Source: Tubulanus polymorphus (taxonomy: Eukaryota; Nemertea; Palaeonemertea; Tubulaniformes; Tubulanidae). Taken from it: a DNA stretch of 64,000 nucleotides. The DNA lies in contig NC_134026.1 of the NCBI RefSeq assembly GCF_964204645.1, positions 16,880,650 through 16,944,649 of the forward strand, read 5' to 3'. The notes under the pieces are model-generated. The model made no database searches, was not told the DNA's origin, and worked only from the letters and a program-made list of their open reading frames with translations. Shown piece by piece: positions 10,060-22,324 of the stretch. A program made the translations under genes and the position numbers. How positions within the stretch are numbered: position 1 is the first letter of the stretch; each line of letters begins with the position of its first letter.

Positions 10060-10460
10060 GAAATCCAAGATGGATGGCAACCCTGGCGGCCATACTTGAT
10101 CTCCATTTTTTTTAAGGGGTAGACATCTCACCTACCAAAATTCTTACACTTAGTATCATGAAAGAGGATCAAGAATTCCAGGGCATTTCGTGCTAGAAAT
10201 TCAAGATGGCTGCCTTGGCAGCCATATTTGAAAGCTGACGACCTCCATATACAATAGGCATGGAAAGCTTACCTACCCTGATCCTAACACCAAATTTTGC
10301 AGAAATCCATCAAGAATTGCAAACTGCATCGAGCAAACAAGAAATTCATGATGGCCACCCTACTGGCAGCCATATTTGATCACCAATGACCTTTTTTTAC
10401 AATAGGGGTGGACATCTCGCCAGACCCAATCTTCAAGCTAATTTCAAAAAACATTCACCA
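10060..10460. repeat. Three degenerate tandem repeats of about 140 bp
   Basis: Each unit opens with AAGATGG..G....GGC.GCCAT.(A/C)TTGA (near 10062, 10203 and 10350) and continues with ACAATAGG..TGGA..TC..C.ACC-like and ATCAAGAATT-like blocks. The units are clearly related but heavily diverged. Confidence 0.6.
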
Positions 10461-11328
10461 CAAATTTCAGGCAAATTGCTGTGTCAAATTCACTTCAATT
10501 CTATACACATCTGAGGGCATGGCTTAGGCCTATGCTATATGAGTCAATTACAATTCGAAAGACCAGCACAGAGGCCTATTCAAATCACATGTAAAACAAA
10601 AATCCATTACTTCTTAGTTTGTTTTCCCTGTCAGTGATTTATATTATTGTTTACACGTTTTAAACAGCTGATACAACCGCTCCTCCGTGCTGTGCCTAGG
10701 TCAATCATCTTAATTGATTCATATAGGCCTACTAAAATGCTCACTATGAACAAACTATTTGGTGAATCAATCCGGAATTTTTCAACAGAATATCAGACAC
10801 TAGGTACCTTGCTTGAAAGCTTTATTTGCAGTTTGTCATTAACAATCAGTTATGTAATACTTCATTCATGACTTTGAAGCGGCGCGCTGACAACGAATGC
10901 TCAAGCAAGGTCAGTCACGTAGGCCAATGATAACACGAAACAGACCGCAGTTTTCCCGTCTGTCCACATAAATTATAGGGACTATAATGCACCATTTGTT
11001 GACACTAACCTTTAATAAACTTCGTATGGATACAATCGAGATAATTCCACCCTATAATTCCACTAATCAACTTGAATTGCAAGTGTTGACTCATGAGAAA
11101 TGATCGAAATCTAGAGATTTGATTGGGAAAATAACAGCACTATAGTTCAAAAAAGTTTATAAACCACCTCTGACTGTCTTATTTAAAAGCTTAAACCAGG
11201 TGGACTCAGCCGCCGTGATTCGGCCATTCAACGATAGAAACTTTCCCATGGTCTTACCATCGACATTTTCTAATAATCTAGGGAAATTTTGGTTTCCATA
11301 GACAAGTGGCTGTCCAATATCAATAGTC
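10461..11328. other. Non-coding stretch, no gene seen
   Basis: One short frame at 10647-10871 (74 residues) shows no family features. I see no repeat or RNA gene. Confidence 0.5.
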
Positions 11329-11347
11329 GACAAAAACCCACAATAAA
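11329..11347 (+). repeat. Left arm of a 19-bp inverted repeat flanking family A copy 2
   Basis: GACAAAAACCCACAATAAA here is matched perfectly by its complement at 13097-13115, directly outside the two ends of family A copy 2. Either this is the outer terminal repeat of a larger element or copy 2 landed in the loop of a hairpin. Confidence 0.75.
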
Positions 11348-13092
11348 CTAGGGGTCCAGGGACACCATGCCCACTTGGGAATTGGTTTCAAATGCTCAAC
11401 AATCTAACAATTTCAATACATAACGCCCCCTAGTGACCATATACAAAAACCAATCACCTTGAAACCCACCACAATCATAGAACATGTCAGCAGCTATGAT
11501 TTTGTAATTGATTGTGATAACAAAATTTGCCTCGTTACCAATTTAATATGGAAATACTAAGTTATTCAAGCCCCCTGGTGACCATATGCTAAACCCAATG
11601 ACCTTAAAACTCACCTCAATAGTAGTACATGTCATGAAATACAACTTTGCAATTGATCATGGTAACAAAATATGCCTACGTACCAATCTAATAAGGAAAT
11701 ACTAAGCTTTTCTACTATTCAAGGCCCCTGGTGACTATATGGAATAACTAATGTCCTTAAAACTCACCAAATTCATGGAAGATGTCATGAGCTACAACTT
11801 TGCAATTGATCATGGTAACAAAATATGCCTAGGTACCAATCTAATGAGGAAATACTAAGCTATTCTACTATTCAAGGCCCCCTAGTCACTATATGGAATA
11901 ACTAATGTCCTTAAAAACTCACCACAATCATAGACGATGTCATGAACTACAACTTTGCAATTGATCATGGTCACAAAATATAGCTAGGTACGAATCTAAT
12001 AAGGAAATACTAAGTTATTCTACTATTCAACGCCCCCTGGTGACCATATAGAATAACTTATGTCCTTAAAACTCACCAAAATCATGGAAGATGTCATGAG
12101 CTACAACTTTGCAATTGATTGTGGTCACAAAATATAGCTAGGTACGAATCTAATAAGGAAATACTAAGTTATTCTACTATTCAACGCCCCCTGGTGACCA
12201 TATAGAATAACTTATGTCCTTAAAACTCACCAATATCATGGAAGATGTCATGAGCTACAACTTTGCAATTGATTGTGGTAACAAAATATGCATAGGTACA
12301 AATATAATATAGAAATACTATAAAAATAAAGTATAATATAATATAATATAAATAAAGTTATTGTATTATTCAATGCCCCCTGGTGGCCACATACAAAAAC
12401 CAATGACCTTGAAACTCACCAAAATCATAGAACACGTTATGGGCTACAACTTTCCAATTAAATATAGTAACACAATATGCTTAGGTATCAATTTAATGTG
12501 GAAAAACTTTTTCCCACCTACGAATGAGTACTGATGACACAAAGATGGCCACAAATTGCGTCATAATTGGCGGATCAAAAATACCTGTCTCAGGTATAAA
12601 ACATGCCTTTACAAAGAATACCCATCACAAATTGCAATGAGAAATGGCAAACCAGTAGGAAGCTACAGGACCTAGAATTCTGGCCAAAATTGACATTTTT
12701 GGCCACTAAAAAGGTCATCGGACGGCCATATTGAGTCAGATCGGCCCTTGGTAGATTCAAATAAAATCAATAGATCAAGGTAATTGATCAAAGCGTCTTC
12801 AAAATTTCCCTCGAAAACTTCGAAAATGTGTAAAAAGTATTGATTTTGGCGAACAACAATGGCTGCAAGTCGACCAACTTGAATCTGAAAGGGCCAGTTT
12901 TTGGGCTGAAGATGTGTCTAGGGTAGATACATGTATGAACCAAATATCAAGACATTAGGCCTTGAAGCGTCTTCAAAACTTCCCAAAATAACTGGATTCC
13001 GTCTACGGACGGACGCACGCTACAACGGACGGACGGACGAAAAGTGAACGCAATAGCCCGCTGGGACTAAAGTCCCGAGTGGGCTAAAAATA
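11347..13092 (+). repeat. Repeat family A, copy 2 (longest)
   Basis: It begins ACTAGGGGTCCAGGGACACC and ends CTGGGACTAAAGTCCCGAGT followed by GGGCTAAAAA. The interior has about seven tandem units of 145-155 bp (cores near 11424, 11568, 11720, 11872, 12028, 12181 and 12370). A unique part follows with AAGATGG motifs, then a GGACGGACGGACGA tract. Copies differ mainly in the number of internal units. No coding capacity is recognised. Confidence 0.85.
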
Positions 13093-13096
13093 CTTT

Positions 13097-13115
13097 TTTA
13101 TTGTGGGTTTTTGTC
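13097..13115 (-). repeat. Right arm of the 19-bp inverted repeat
   Basis: Exact complement of 11329-11347. See the left arm. Confidence 0.75.
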
Positions 13116-13137
13116 CACTATCTAGGGAAATATTTAA

Positions 13138-15825
13138 CCCATTAGCACTTAAGCCGCCCTGCCTATTACTCCTCCTGCCGCCCGATTCCGCCCGCACTCG
13201 TTTTCCGTCTGCTACGCGAAAACAGTTATAGTTGGATCCCAACCCATTAGAGTATGATAAAGTAGATACACGAGTCCTTAGAATACCACACAGAAATCAA
13301 CATGTTCCTATTTGAATTTCCTGAGTATTTGCGGTTTGAACATGACAGATCCGATGACGCATCGAGCGCTCTACTATTTGAATCAAATATTATGTCCAGA
13401 AACAAACTTACAGTGGAACAAGTCTGCAATCAACTCAATGATGATGAGGATTATCTAGATTTGTCATGTCGGAGTGATATAGACTTTCATCCCACGGATT
13501 CGGAGATAAATTTTTATCAAGATTTTCGAACTAAAAATCTAGCATTAAAAAAACGCCTATTCACGATCGGTTTATGACATATCTCATAATGAATTCAAGA
13601 TAACGCATTACCAAATGTCATGTACAGTTAAGTTTATTTAAAAAAGAATGTACAAATTGTGAAAACAAATGAAAAACAAAATATTAGGCGATTTGCCGAC
13701 ATAATTCAGCAAAACACAGTATTGAACAGTACATACTAAAGCACAGCATTGCACTGCAATTTATGCTCAAACAGCTTACATTAGATTATCATCTTGAAAT
13801 AATAAGAAAGGAAATAAATTATCAGAGGCTGTGTTCTTGCATACTGTATGATATGGATGTAAAAGTCGGATCAATTTTGATGCCAATTCGCACGTTTGGA
13901 ATGCCAATTTGCAGCAAGGCCTCTGATATTTTATTTTAATTAAGGATGAAGATAATAGTAGTGAGCCAGACATAACACGAAGCCCATGAATTTTTGACAA
14001 GTGATATTGAGGAGGATGCTAGCAACCACGATGATGTACACGCACCCCTTTTGGCTATAGAAACTGGTGGAGCAGTAGGCCAGGGTACACATGAAGTTCC
14101 TGGTAGGGGTCGTGGTGCACCTTTATGTGGCAGAGGGCGTGTTCGTGGTAGACATTGAGGCACAGGACTGCGGATGACAATTTTGAGCCACCTGCAGGTT
14201 GGGAAGATGTATGTCCAGTTAGACCAATTACTCTAGGTCAATTTTCAGAAAATTCTGGCCCAAAACATAGGTTGCCATTTGATGCAGAAAAAGTTCAATA
14301 TCTGATGTAATTGCTCGATAATAATTTTTTTGAAGTCCTCGCGCATCATACAAATTTGAATGCAGTTATGAAGTTCCCTCCCCGCCTGCTGTACAGCTAG
14401 GCCAGTATTCAACGAGTGACAAATACTGGACCCCGACAACCACAGCTGCAATGAAAGCATACACTGGTGAATATTTTGATGGGCGTAAAAAATCTACCAG
14501 AATATGCCGACTATTGGTCTGATGATATTCAGAGATCCAGTAGTGATGCCAAATGATAAAGTGGGATACTTGATAGAATGCCTAAAACAAAACTTTCCAG
14601 CAAACTTCTATCCCCATCAACATTTGGTAATAGACGAAGCTATGATCAAGTATAACGGACGGCTACACTTCAAGCAATACATGGACCAGGCAGGCCAACT
14701 GAGATCATACTACAATGTTGGGAGATCTGGTTGTCTCTGGTGGAAATACTTGTTCTGGGTTCTATTGAATCATGCCCTGATAAATGCATACATTCTTAGA
14801 TAAATACACAACCACATACCAACATAAACGGAAATGGTCTTTCAAAACATTAAAAATGGCCATAATCCATTCCTTTGTTGAAATGTTCACCTCTAGACAA
14901 GTCCCAGCGTTGAATTTACCAGACTATGTGCGTGATGTCGAGGTAGTTTATCTTAGCAATATGCTGCAGGACCACTCACAGGTGAGATTTGCAGGACGGA
15001 AGCGTGTGTGTTTGTTGTAGAAGAGATGGCAGGTTTAGTGCTGTGGGTAGAGCTAATGAAACTGTCTATGGTTGTTCTGGCTGTGGTTTGAACATGTGTC
15101 GTGAGCAGTGTTTCCATATTTGGTATCGAAAATCTCCTGACCGTGCTACTGATTGCCTCTGAATGCAGATGAACTGATTTGAAGACTAGTTTCCATGTTA
15201 TGTTTAAAGTTGGTGTATACAAATATAGTTTTTAGTGTTACTTCCAAACATTTGCCTGTGAAACAGGGAATTTGGGTTTACTATGTTAATTTGTCAACTT
15301 TTATAGTTAGAAAGGTCAAAAGGTCAAAATCTGTTGGCCCTTCTCGGTTTTCTTCACTCAAATACATTTATTTTTACGTAAACATATTTTCTGCAGTCTT
15401 TTTATTCTTTGGAATCTAAAACTTTGTTCTCCTGTTGTCTCTACATTTCAAAGAAATAGCAAATATCATGGAATTTGGCAATATGAACAAATCTCATCAA
15501 GGGGTAAAATTGTCACTTTTCTGTAGCCCATTTGGTCAAATATGGCTTTATATCAAACTTTAGTATGTATGAGACCAAATAACTGTAACTTCCCACAGAG
15601 ATATTGAAAAAAGAAATGCTTGTCACAGTCCATATTTTAGCATGCAGGTCAGTATGAATTTCGGGAGTTCAAAAGGTCACGATTGGCCCACCTCATCGAA
15701 TCTTACGTCCTATGAAAGCCCTGTTCCTTTACTACAAACTAAGGAGAACTCAAAATCAGGTTTTTTCCTTGAAATTTCTGAGGAATAATTGACATTACCT
15801 AGTGAAATTAATAAGTGCTAATGGG
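13138..15825 (+). mobile_element. piggyBac-type DNA transposon, decayed
   Basis: It is flanked by TTAA (13134-13137) and TTGA (15826-15829, a mutated TTAA), the piggyBac target site. It starts CCCATTAGCACTTA, and its right end is TAAGTGCTAATGGG, an exact 14-bp inverted pair. It contains a broken transposase in the same orientation. Both ends match the 0.66-kb non-autonomous element at 59985-60646, which confirms them as termini: the GCCGCCCTGCCTATTACTCC block inside the left end and the TCAATTA.TCCTCAGAAA block inside the right end are shared. Confidence 0.9.
13302..15162 (+). pseudogene. piggyBac transposase, broken
   Basis: The DDE-type cut-and-paste transposase. An intact 91-residue N-terminal frame (13302-13577) has the acidic leader with LTVEQVCNQLNDDED. 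After a gap with many stops, LPEYADYW and similar blocks appear near 14490-14520. The frame at 14504-14803 holds HLVIDEAMIKYNGRLHFKQY, which carries the first catalytic Asp of the piggyBac DDE_Tnp_1_7 domain. It then jumps directly to WWKYLFWVLLNHALINAY, near the C-terminus, so most of the catalytic core between them is deleted. A cysteine-rich C-terminal zinc domain (CVCC...CSGC...C..QCFHIW) can be read in another frame at 15005-15162. It cannot encode an active enzyme. Confidence 0.85.
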
Positions 15826-16776
15826 TTGAAAAAGCGAAATTTCACACTCTACATTAATAAGATTAAAGTATTTATTTGTTTGACAAATCTTTGTCTGAAC
15901 ACCCACCAACAACTTATTAGTGGTGACATGAAAATGATGTCATCGACTCACTACCATCTTCTAACATTAACCTTATAACCATAACCTTATAACCAAAAGG
16001 TAAACTAGAATGAGGCAAACCCTGGCCTGAAATTCACCACCATGTGAAGTTACAGGGTTTGTGGTAAATGCGTTAGAGATATCATGTCCACAATTATTTC
16101 CATAAGAATGATATTAGAGAACATGTGTAGAAAGTGTAAATAAAGAACCAATGGTCCAGTGGCTCGCCAAATTGGTGTGTAGTAAAAATCTGTCATGTAG
16201 GCTACCAGTATGCAAAAAATCATTTCATTGAAAATTAAACAAGAAAAAAATGTATAAAAAAGGACTAAATTTTTATCTGTGTGAACTTTTAATGATAACT
16301 GACTTTTAACGAGAATGAAATCTTCGAAAAATTGATTATGGGCCTTATGTCTGAGTGACCCGATAAGATACGGTATAAACTTGGTGAGAGCCTGGGTTTC
16401 ATCGGAGGTATTTTAATTTTTATCATACGGACCAATCAGGACAGAAGCTCCCAAGTTCTTCAAATTTGAGGCCAGTAAGTGCCGGTTACTGACGAAACAA
16501 AGTTTATCGACTGACATGATTTTTAATAATTTCGCGATAGGATTGCTTACATGTTCACTCAGACAAATGTTGTTACGCGCAACCTACACCGTGGTGCGTG
16601 TACTCTATAACTGATAAATACACGCAGTGAACACGAGAGTATAAGGCTATATTGCCTAAACTACTGTACACGACTGTTTTCAACGCAAATGCTCCACTGT
16701 GCCCCAGTTAACAAACTAATACAAATAATCAGGGTCCAAAACGGATCGCTAATGCGAACGTTAATAAAATGACTTC
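15163..16776. other. 3' part of the piggyBac and non-coding DNA, no gene seen
   Basis: 15163-15825 is the non-coding right part of the piggyBac. 15830-16776 has no protein-like frame and no clear repeat. Confidence 0.5.
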
Positions 16777-16789
16777 AATTTAATTTTCT

Positions 16790-16932
16790 AAACGCTAAAT
16801 AGATGTAATAATGAATTATTCTCGAGAGTAAGCTATTAAGCAGCGAGTAAAACGACGTTTCGTCCTCCACGGAACCAAGTTTTCATTTTACCGCCAACCA
16901 ACCGCCATCTTTTCTCGCTGCTTTGCGAAATA
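16790..16932 (+). repeat. DIRS 1 left inverted terminal repeat
   Basis: It pairs with 22325-22470 in reverse complement with few differences. Shared landmarks are AATTATTCTCGAGA, ACGACGTTTCGTCCTCCACG and GCTGCTTTGCGAAATA. Confidence 0.85.
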
Positions 16933-16989
16933 TACACGTGTTTACCGAGGAGGAAATTTCTCAACTGGTACGGGGTTATTGACTCCCGA

Positions 16990-18320
16990 TAATGCAGGAC
17001 CCTGATAAAGTGTCCGCTGACCGACCAGAAGGTCCTAGCCCCGGTACTAGTGGTACAGGAAAAAGGGCAGTTCACGGAAATTACGGAGATCGTGATCATC
17101 TCCGGAAGTCGAGCTTTCGGATGCTTTCTCCGCCGGAGGGTCAGATTTTGACTATGAATCTGACGCGGTAAGTGAAAATGACTTGCGTTCAACAGTTCGA
17201 TCGGCATGTTCTAATAAACGGGTTCGTAGGGCCAGTTATAGCCCTAGTTTCAGTTCGTCGCCAGAATCGTACGATAAAACGAAACGTAAGACTAAGAGAC
17301 ACAGATCGAGCCGCAAACGTTCTGCCTCATCTGGGCTCGCTCACCATCTGTAGAATCTGAAATTTTTGACAGATTTGACCCAAATGAGGAGGAGAAAGCA
17401 AACTCATGGTCACTCAGTAAGAGTCAAAATAAATACTTGCAGAAACATTTTACTGAATTCCTCAAAGAAGACATTATTCAAAGTAATGTTTTAAAGGACA
17501 GTCCCGTTCCGAACAGTGAGATATTGACTGTACCTTAACTACAGGAGGATATACTAAATGTTCTCCCGTTTAATCTGCAGGAGCCGTCTTCGAAGCTTGA
17601 TGAGAACATGGCCAGAGTTGGGCAGCGTATCAGACAAATATCGGGCCCGTTAGGTTTAGTTTGGCAGGAGTTAGAGAAAGCCAGGGAAAACCTGGAAGAT
17701 ATGCTAGAGTTAAACTCCCTTATCCAGTTGGTGGAGAAAAGTTTCTTGCTCGTAGGTGAAGCGTTTGTGTGGAACAACTTTGTTCGTCGAGTTGCTTTTA
17801 TGTCAACTCTAGTCAAGAATATTCGGTAGGCAAACAGCATTGTCAAAGATAATGGAGCGATCTTATCGAAAAACAGGCGGAAGCTCTTTGGATCGAAATT
17901 CTACAGGGCTCTGCACAAGAAGGCCTTGGAATCCAAAAAGGCTAGGGAAATACGTCAAAGCTTGACGCCGAATTCTCGGCCGAGATCGTTCAGACGAGGA
18001 AGACCCTTTCCAGGGGCGCCTCCGTCACGTGGGTTTGAGGACGGAGGTGACAAGAAGACCAGAAGCTACCGTGGTGCATAGTTCCGAGGAAGAGGCAAGT
18101 CTTCCAGAGGCAAACCAAGGTATGCTCAGATTTTCGTTAGATCAAGGGTCACAAAGGGTGAGGTAATTCAGAGCAGAGAACAATTTCTTAACCCTTTTGC
18201 CCGTGGATTCCCCAGGAGAATTGGGGAAGGCCCCCAGTATGGAAGGTTTTCTGGTTCCTCCAAAGGAATTGAGGCATCTAAATATGTCTCCGGCCCCATC
18301 ACTGGACATACCAGTGGGGG
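16990..18320 (+). pseudogene. DIRS 1 gag-like ORF, broken
   Basis: Lies between the left repeat and the RT. Translated pieces are rich in Ser, Arg and Pro (KRKTKRHRSSRKRSASSG near 17285). A conserved-looking core follows at 17580-17830 (LDENMARVGQRIRQISGPLG; the open frame from 17608 is 73 residues). Arg-rich text (RPRSFRRGRPFPG) lies near 17980. Stops near 17535, 17827 and 18079 and frame changes break it. DIRS gag proteins share this layout, but sequence conservation is weak, so position is the main evidence. Confidence 0.6.
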
Positions 18321-20165
18321 GGGGGGAGGTTGAAGTTTTGTGTCCAGAATTGGAAGAAGATTACCCACGATCCTTCAATATTGGAGATAGTGGAAGGATA
18401 TCGAATCAAATGGCTGTCTACTCCAACCCAGATGAATCCACCCTTTGTAACGAGATTCTCTGTGATGGAGGAAAATCAAATCAATTTGGAATTGGAGGGA
18501 ATGTTGACCAAACAAGCGGTAACAGAGGTGCGCCTTCAGGCGGACCAATTTGTCCGTCACATTTTTCTCAGGGAGAAGAAGGACGGGTCTTTCAGGCCAG
18601 TGTTCAATCTGAGAAAACTGAACAAAGAGATACCTTATCAACACTTCAAGACGGAGACAATCCATACACTAAAGAATTTGATACAGAAAGGGGACTACAT
18701 GGTGAAAATAGACCTGAAGGATGCTTACTTCACCGTTCCCATGCATCCAGAAACCCAGAAATACTTACGTTTCCAATGGGCGGGGAAGACTTATCAGTTT
18801 CAAGTCCTACCCTTTGGACTGGGACCTGCTCCCAGGGTTTTCACAAAACTACTGAAGGCCCCAGTGGGCCTCCTCAGACGGATGGGAATACGTTTGATGA
18901 TTTTTCTACACGATATTATTATTTTGAACCAATCAAGCGGAAAGCTAAGAGAGGATGCTTACATGGTAGTTTGGCTTCTGATTAGTCTGGGTTTCATGAT
19001 AAACTGGGGAAATCCCTTTTAGATCAAAGTCAGATGATGGAATATATTGGGTTGCAGATCGATTCGATAATGATGATGTTAAAACTTCCCGGAGGGAAGA
19101 TAATGAAGATCAGAGAGCAGTGTCAGCAGATGCTGAATTGTCAGACTGTGACTGTCAGAGACCCGGCAAAATTGATTGGGAAATTGACAGCAACAGTGAG
19201 TGCTATCCTGCCAGCACCCCTGGACTATCGGAATTTACAGATGCTTAAGAGAGCCGGCCTGGGTGTGGGGAACCAGTCCTACGAGACAGAGGTGACTCTG
19301 ACTACGGAGGGCAGAGAAGATTTGCTGTGGTGGATTCAGGAGATTCAAAATCACAATGGCAAATCTGTCATATCTCCGGACCCAGACCTGACCATCACGA
19401 CAGATGCCTCACACCTGGGTGGGGGGGCTGTAGTGGAAGGCACAGGTTTGGTGACTCAGGGACTGTGGTCTCCCCAAGAAGCAAGCAAGCACATAAATGT
19501 GCTCGAACTGATGGTGGTACAGTTGGCACTTGGGGCGTCAGCCGGAGACAAAGAGAACTGCCACATTCACTTCAGGATGGACAACTCTACTGCAGTAGCT
19601 CAGATAAACAAGATGGGGAGCACTCGCTCCAGGGAGCTGTTGGGAGTGACAAAACAGACATGGCAGTGGTGCTTGAGGAAAGGAATAACTTTGACTGCGG
19701 CGCACTTGCCCGGAGTTCAAAACCTGGAGGCGGACAGATCCTCTCGAGTATTCGAGGAGTCGAGCGATTGGCACTTGGATCCAAAGGTGTTCAAATCAGT
19801 GGAGCAAGTCCTGGGGGTGATGGAAATAGACCTGTTTGCCAGCAAGCACAACACACAGAAGGAGAAATATGTGAGCTGGAAAGCGGACCCGGGGGCGATG
19901 GCGTTCGACGCATTTGCGCTACATTGTGGTCAGCTGAACGCGTACCTGTTTCCACCATTCTGCTTAATAAGCAGGTGTCTTTACAAAATCAGGAAGGACA
20001 AAGCCTGTGTTACCCTAGTGACTCCGGTATGGCAGACTCAGCCGTGGTATCCGGTGATGTTACAGCTGCTTGTGTGCCCGCCGGTATTGTTGCCAGCCGT
20101 ACCGAATCTACTGACGGACGTGTGGGGCAACGTGCACCCTCTAGTAGCGAACAGAACTTTACAGC
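18321..20165 (+). pseudogene. DIRS 1 reverse transcriptase / RNase H, broken
   Basis: The RT part is open at 18330-19022. It has FVRHIFLREKKDGSFRPVFN, motif A VKIDLKDAYFTVP, and QVLPFGLGPAPRVFTK. Where the catalytic YxDD should be it reads FLHDIII, so one of the two aspartates is lost. A frameshift near 19005, in the G/A runs, moves the frame to the one open from 19034 (472 residues). There RNase H shows TDAS (D124), NVLEL (E158), RMDNS (D183) and a final ADRSSR (D234), so all four acids are present. The C-terminal extension (MEIDLFAS, NAYLFPPF, TPVWQTQPWYP) is typical of DIRS. Expected product: cytoplasmic virus-like-particle RT that makes the element's cDNA. Confidence 0.85.
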
Positions 20166-21190
20166 TGGCAGCATGGAGGGTCTCGGGTCAATGGAAGCGC
20201 CACAGGGACTTTCTCAAGTCAGCTACCAGACTTTTCACACTTAGCTGGAGACAGGGTACTCAGTCAGCTTACAAATCAGCCTGGAAAAAGTGGAGTGGCT
20301 GGTGTGACGAGCGACAAATTGATCCACTTCAGGCCTCTGTGGAGTCTATAGGCAATTTTTTGGCTGAAGAATTTGAGTCTGGGAAACAGTACACAACTTT
20401 GAATGGTTACAGGTCAGCTCTGTCAGCATTTCACCCAGAGATTGAATGTTAAAAGATAGGAGGCATCCTACGATTGTGAGGCTGATGAAGGGCATCTTTA
20501 ATGATAGACCCCCGGTTCCTAGATATGAGGACACTTGGTCAGTGGATAAAGTTTTAGACAGGATAAGAGGCATGGGGGAGAATGACCGTTTGGATGACAA
20601 AGGTCTTACGCTTAAATTGGCTATGCTTATGGCCCTAACCAATGCGTGTCGAGGGTCTGAACTAAATAAAGCCAAGTTGAGTAGCAGATATGCTGAGGGG
20701 GTGAATGTTGTTTTTCAGCTTGACTCGGTCACAAAAACATCTAGACCGGGAGGACCTCTTAAGAAATTGGTATTTGCGCCGTACGAGAGAGATTCCTTGT
20801 TGGATGTGATAGGTTGCCTAACGCTTTATGAGAATAGAACAGCATGCTGGCGTGAGACCGCACCACAGAAAGAGAAACTTTTCTTATCTTTTGTGAAGCC
20901 TCATGGCCCTGTGACAAACTGCACAATTGCGAGGTGGCTTAGGACGCTGATGGAATGGTCAGGTATTGATGTGGAAAAGTATAAAGCGCATTCCACTAGG
21001 GCCGCGTCCACGTCCAAAGCGAAAACGCAGGGGCTCTCGACAGAACAAATAGTCAGGAGAGCTGACTGGTCTCAGGCTGCTACGTTTTACAGGTTTTACC
21101 ATCGAATGGAGGAGGATAACGAGGTGTCCCAGTTCCAGGGAACTGCGTTAGCCAGTTTGTGGGCTTTAAACATTCATTATTACATCTATT
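20166..21190 (+). pseudogene. DIRS 1 tyrosine recombinase, frameshifted
   Basis: The N-terminal SAM-like part is fused in frame to the RT ORF (TQSAYKSAWKKWSGWCDERQ to its stop at 20452). The catalytic part is in the frame open from 20446 (266 residues). The frame change lies at about 20445-20452. Catalytic residues are present: Arg in NACRGSEL, the H-x-x-R of KAHSTRAAST, and Tyr in ATFYRFYHR. This enzyme integrates the circular cDNA and takes the place of a DDE integrase. The ORF runs into the internal complementary region, which gives its odd C-terminal tail. Confidence 0.85.
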
Positions 21191-21287
21191 TAGCGATTAG
21201 GAAATTAAATTTCAGATTTCATAAGTGCGCGAAGCGCATGAAATGAAATTATAATTTAATGAGTAAACCTAAATAGATGTAATAATC
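21168..21287. repeat. DIRS 1 internal complementary region
   Basis: The first half complements the far left end of the element and the second half complements the far right end (22440-22530). This is the template for closing the cDNA circle in DIRS elements. Confidence 0.85.
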
Positions 21288-21554
21288 CGCTCCCTCCCTC
21301 CCTGATCATTGATGTGTGATAAGTTTTTCACAAAATTGTTATTTGTATTTTTTCAGGCCGACGTAATAAGTAGTTTTGGCTCGGAAGATGAGGAACACCA
21401 GTGTAGATGGATTACTGAAGGAAGTGAATTCTCAAGGAGGGAATTAGTGTAATTTGGACTTATTAGTTGTTTTTTCCTAAGACGGGAAGTGTGTAATTCG
21501 GACATTCAGGGACATATATATATATATATGCTTATCTGTGACTGGTGAACTTAA

Positions 21555-22147
21555 CCCTTTAACTGGCAATCGGTCGCTAGCGACCGATTTGAATAGACCA
21601 GCTATAGTGAATAGAATAGTCAAGTATTGATTTCATTGAAGCATTCTAACTCATTTTCCTATCAGCAGATGGCGACACCAGACGGCCTACAATGTCTAAC
21701 AAGGCAGGAAAGTGATATTTCATACATTTGGCATGTAGAAGGGGGTATGGAAACCACGTGTCACGTGGGTCAGATTTCGAAAATTGAGAATATCGTTAGT
21801 AGTAATGGCCAATGCACTAAAGACGTTCTCTAGTGAGTTTGGCTGATATTTTGGACATAGTAATGAAAGATTCTGATGATAATTCATATTGGGATGAATC
21901 TCATGACAGTTTTTTATTATGGGTGGCCCAAAAATCTGGATGACCTTGGGATCTGTGACCTTGGAGTCAGACCCTGAAGGTAACACCCAAAGTTCGCAAA
22001 CATGGTATCATTTGAAAGCTTGTGAAAAGAGCTTTCATAAAATACATACAATATGGGGTTATCCCTCATATCTACTGAGTTATTAAATTTTCCCCTTGCA
22101 AGGTCCAAAATCTCTCATAGGCCGAAAAATACTTGCCAGTTAAAGGG
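21555..22147. mobile_element. piggyBac-like MITE inserted in DIRS 1
   Basis: 593 bp flanked by TTAA on both sides (21551-21554 and 22148-22151). The perfect inverted ends are CCCTTTAACTGGCAA and TTGCCAGTTAAAGGG. The palindrome CGGTCGCTAGCGACCG lies near the left end. No transposase is recognised. The terminal sequence differs from the 13138 piggyBac, so it is a different family. Confidence 0.9.
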
Positions 22148-22324
22148 TTAAAGGTTGTTTATATTTGATGTTGTAAAGAAAGGAAGTCAATAAATAAATA
22201 ATGTTATGTCAGTTGAATGGTTGTTATGCATAGGCTCTGAGAAGTGGGTGGAGTTCGGGCGGATTTGGAGCCTTAGTGAGTAAATCTTCTTTCATTTCAC
22301 AGGTTTCTGTGAAATGATCTGTTG

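Noticed and set aside
18197-18985. 262-residue plus frame over the DIRS 1 RT
   Set aside because: Shadow frame. The RT motifs are in the frame 18330-19022.
19327-20244. 305-residue plus frame overlapping DIRS 1 RNase H
   Set aside because: Out-of-frame shadow of the RT/RNase H gene, which has all expected motifs in the other frame.
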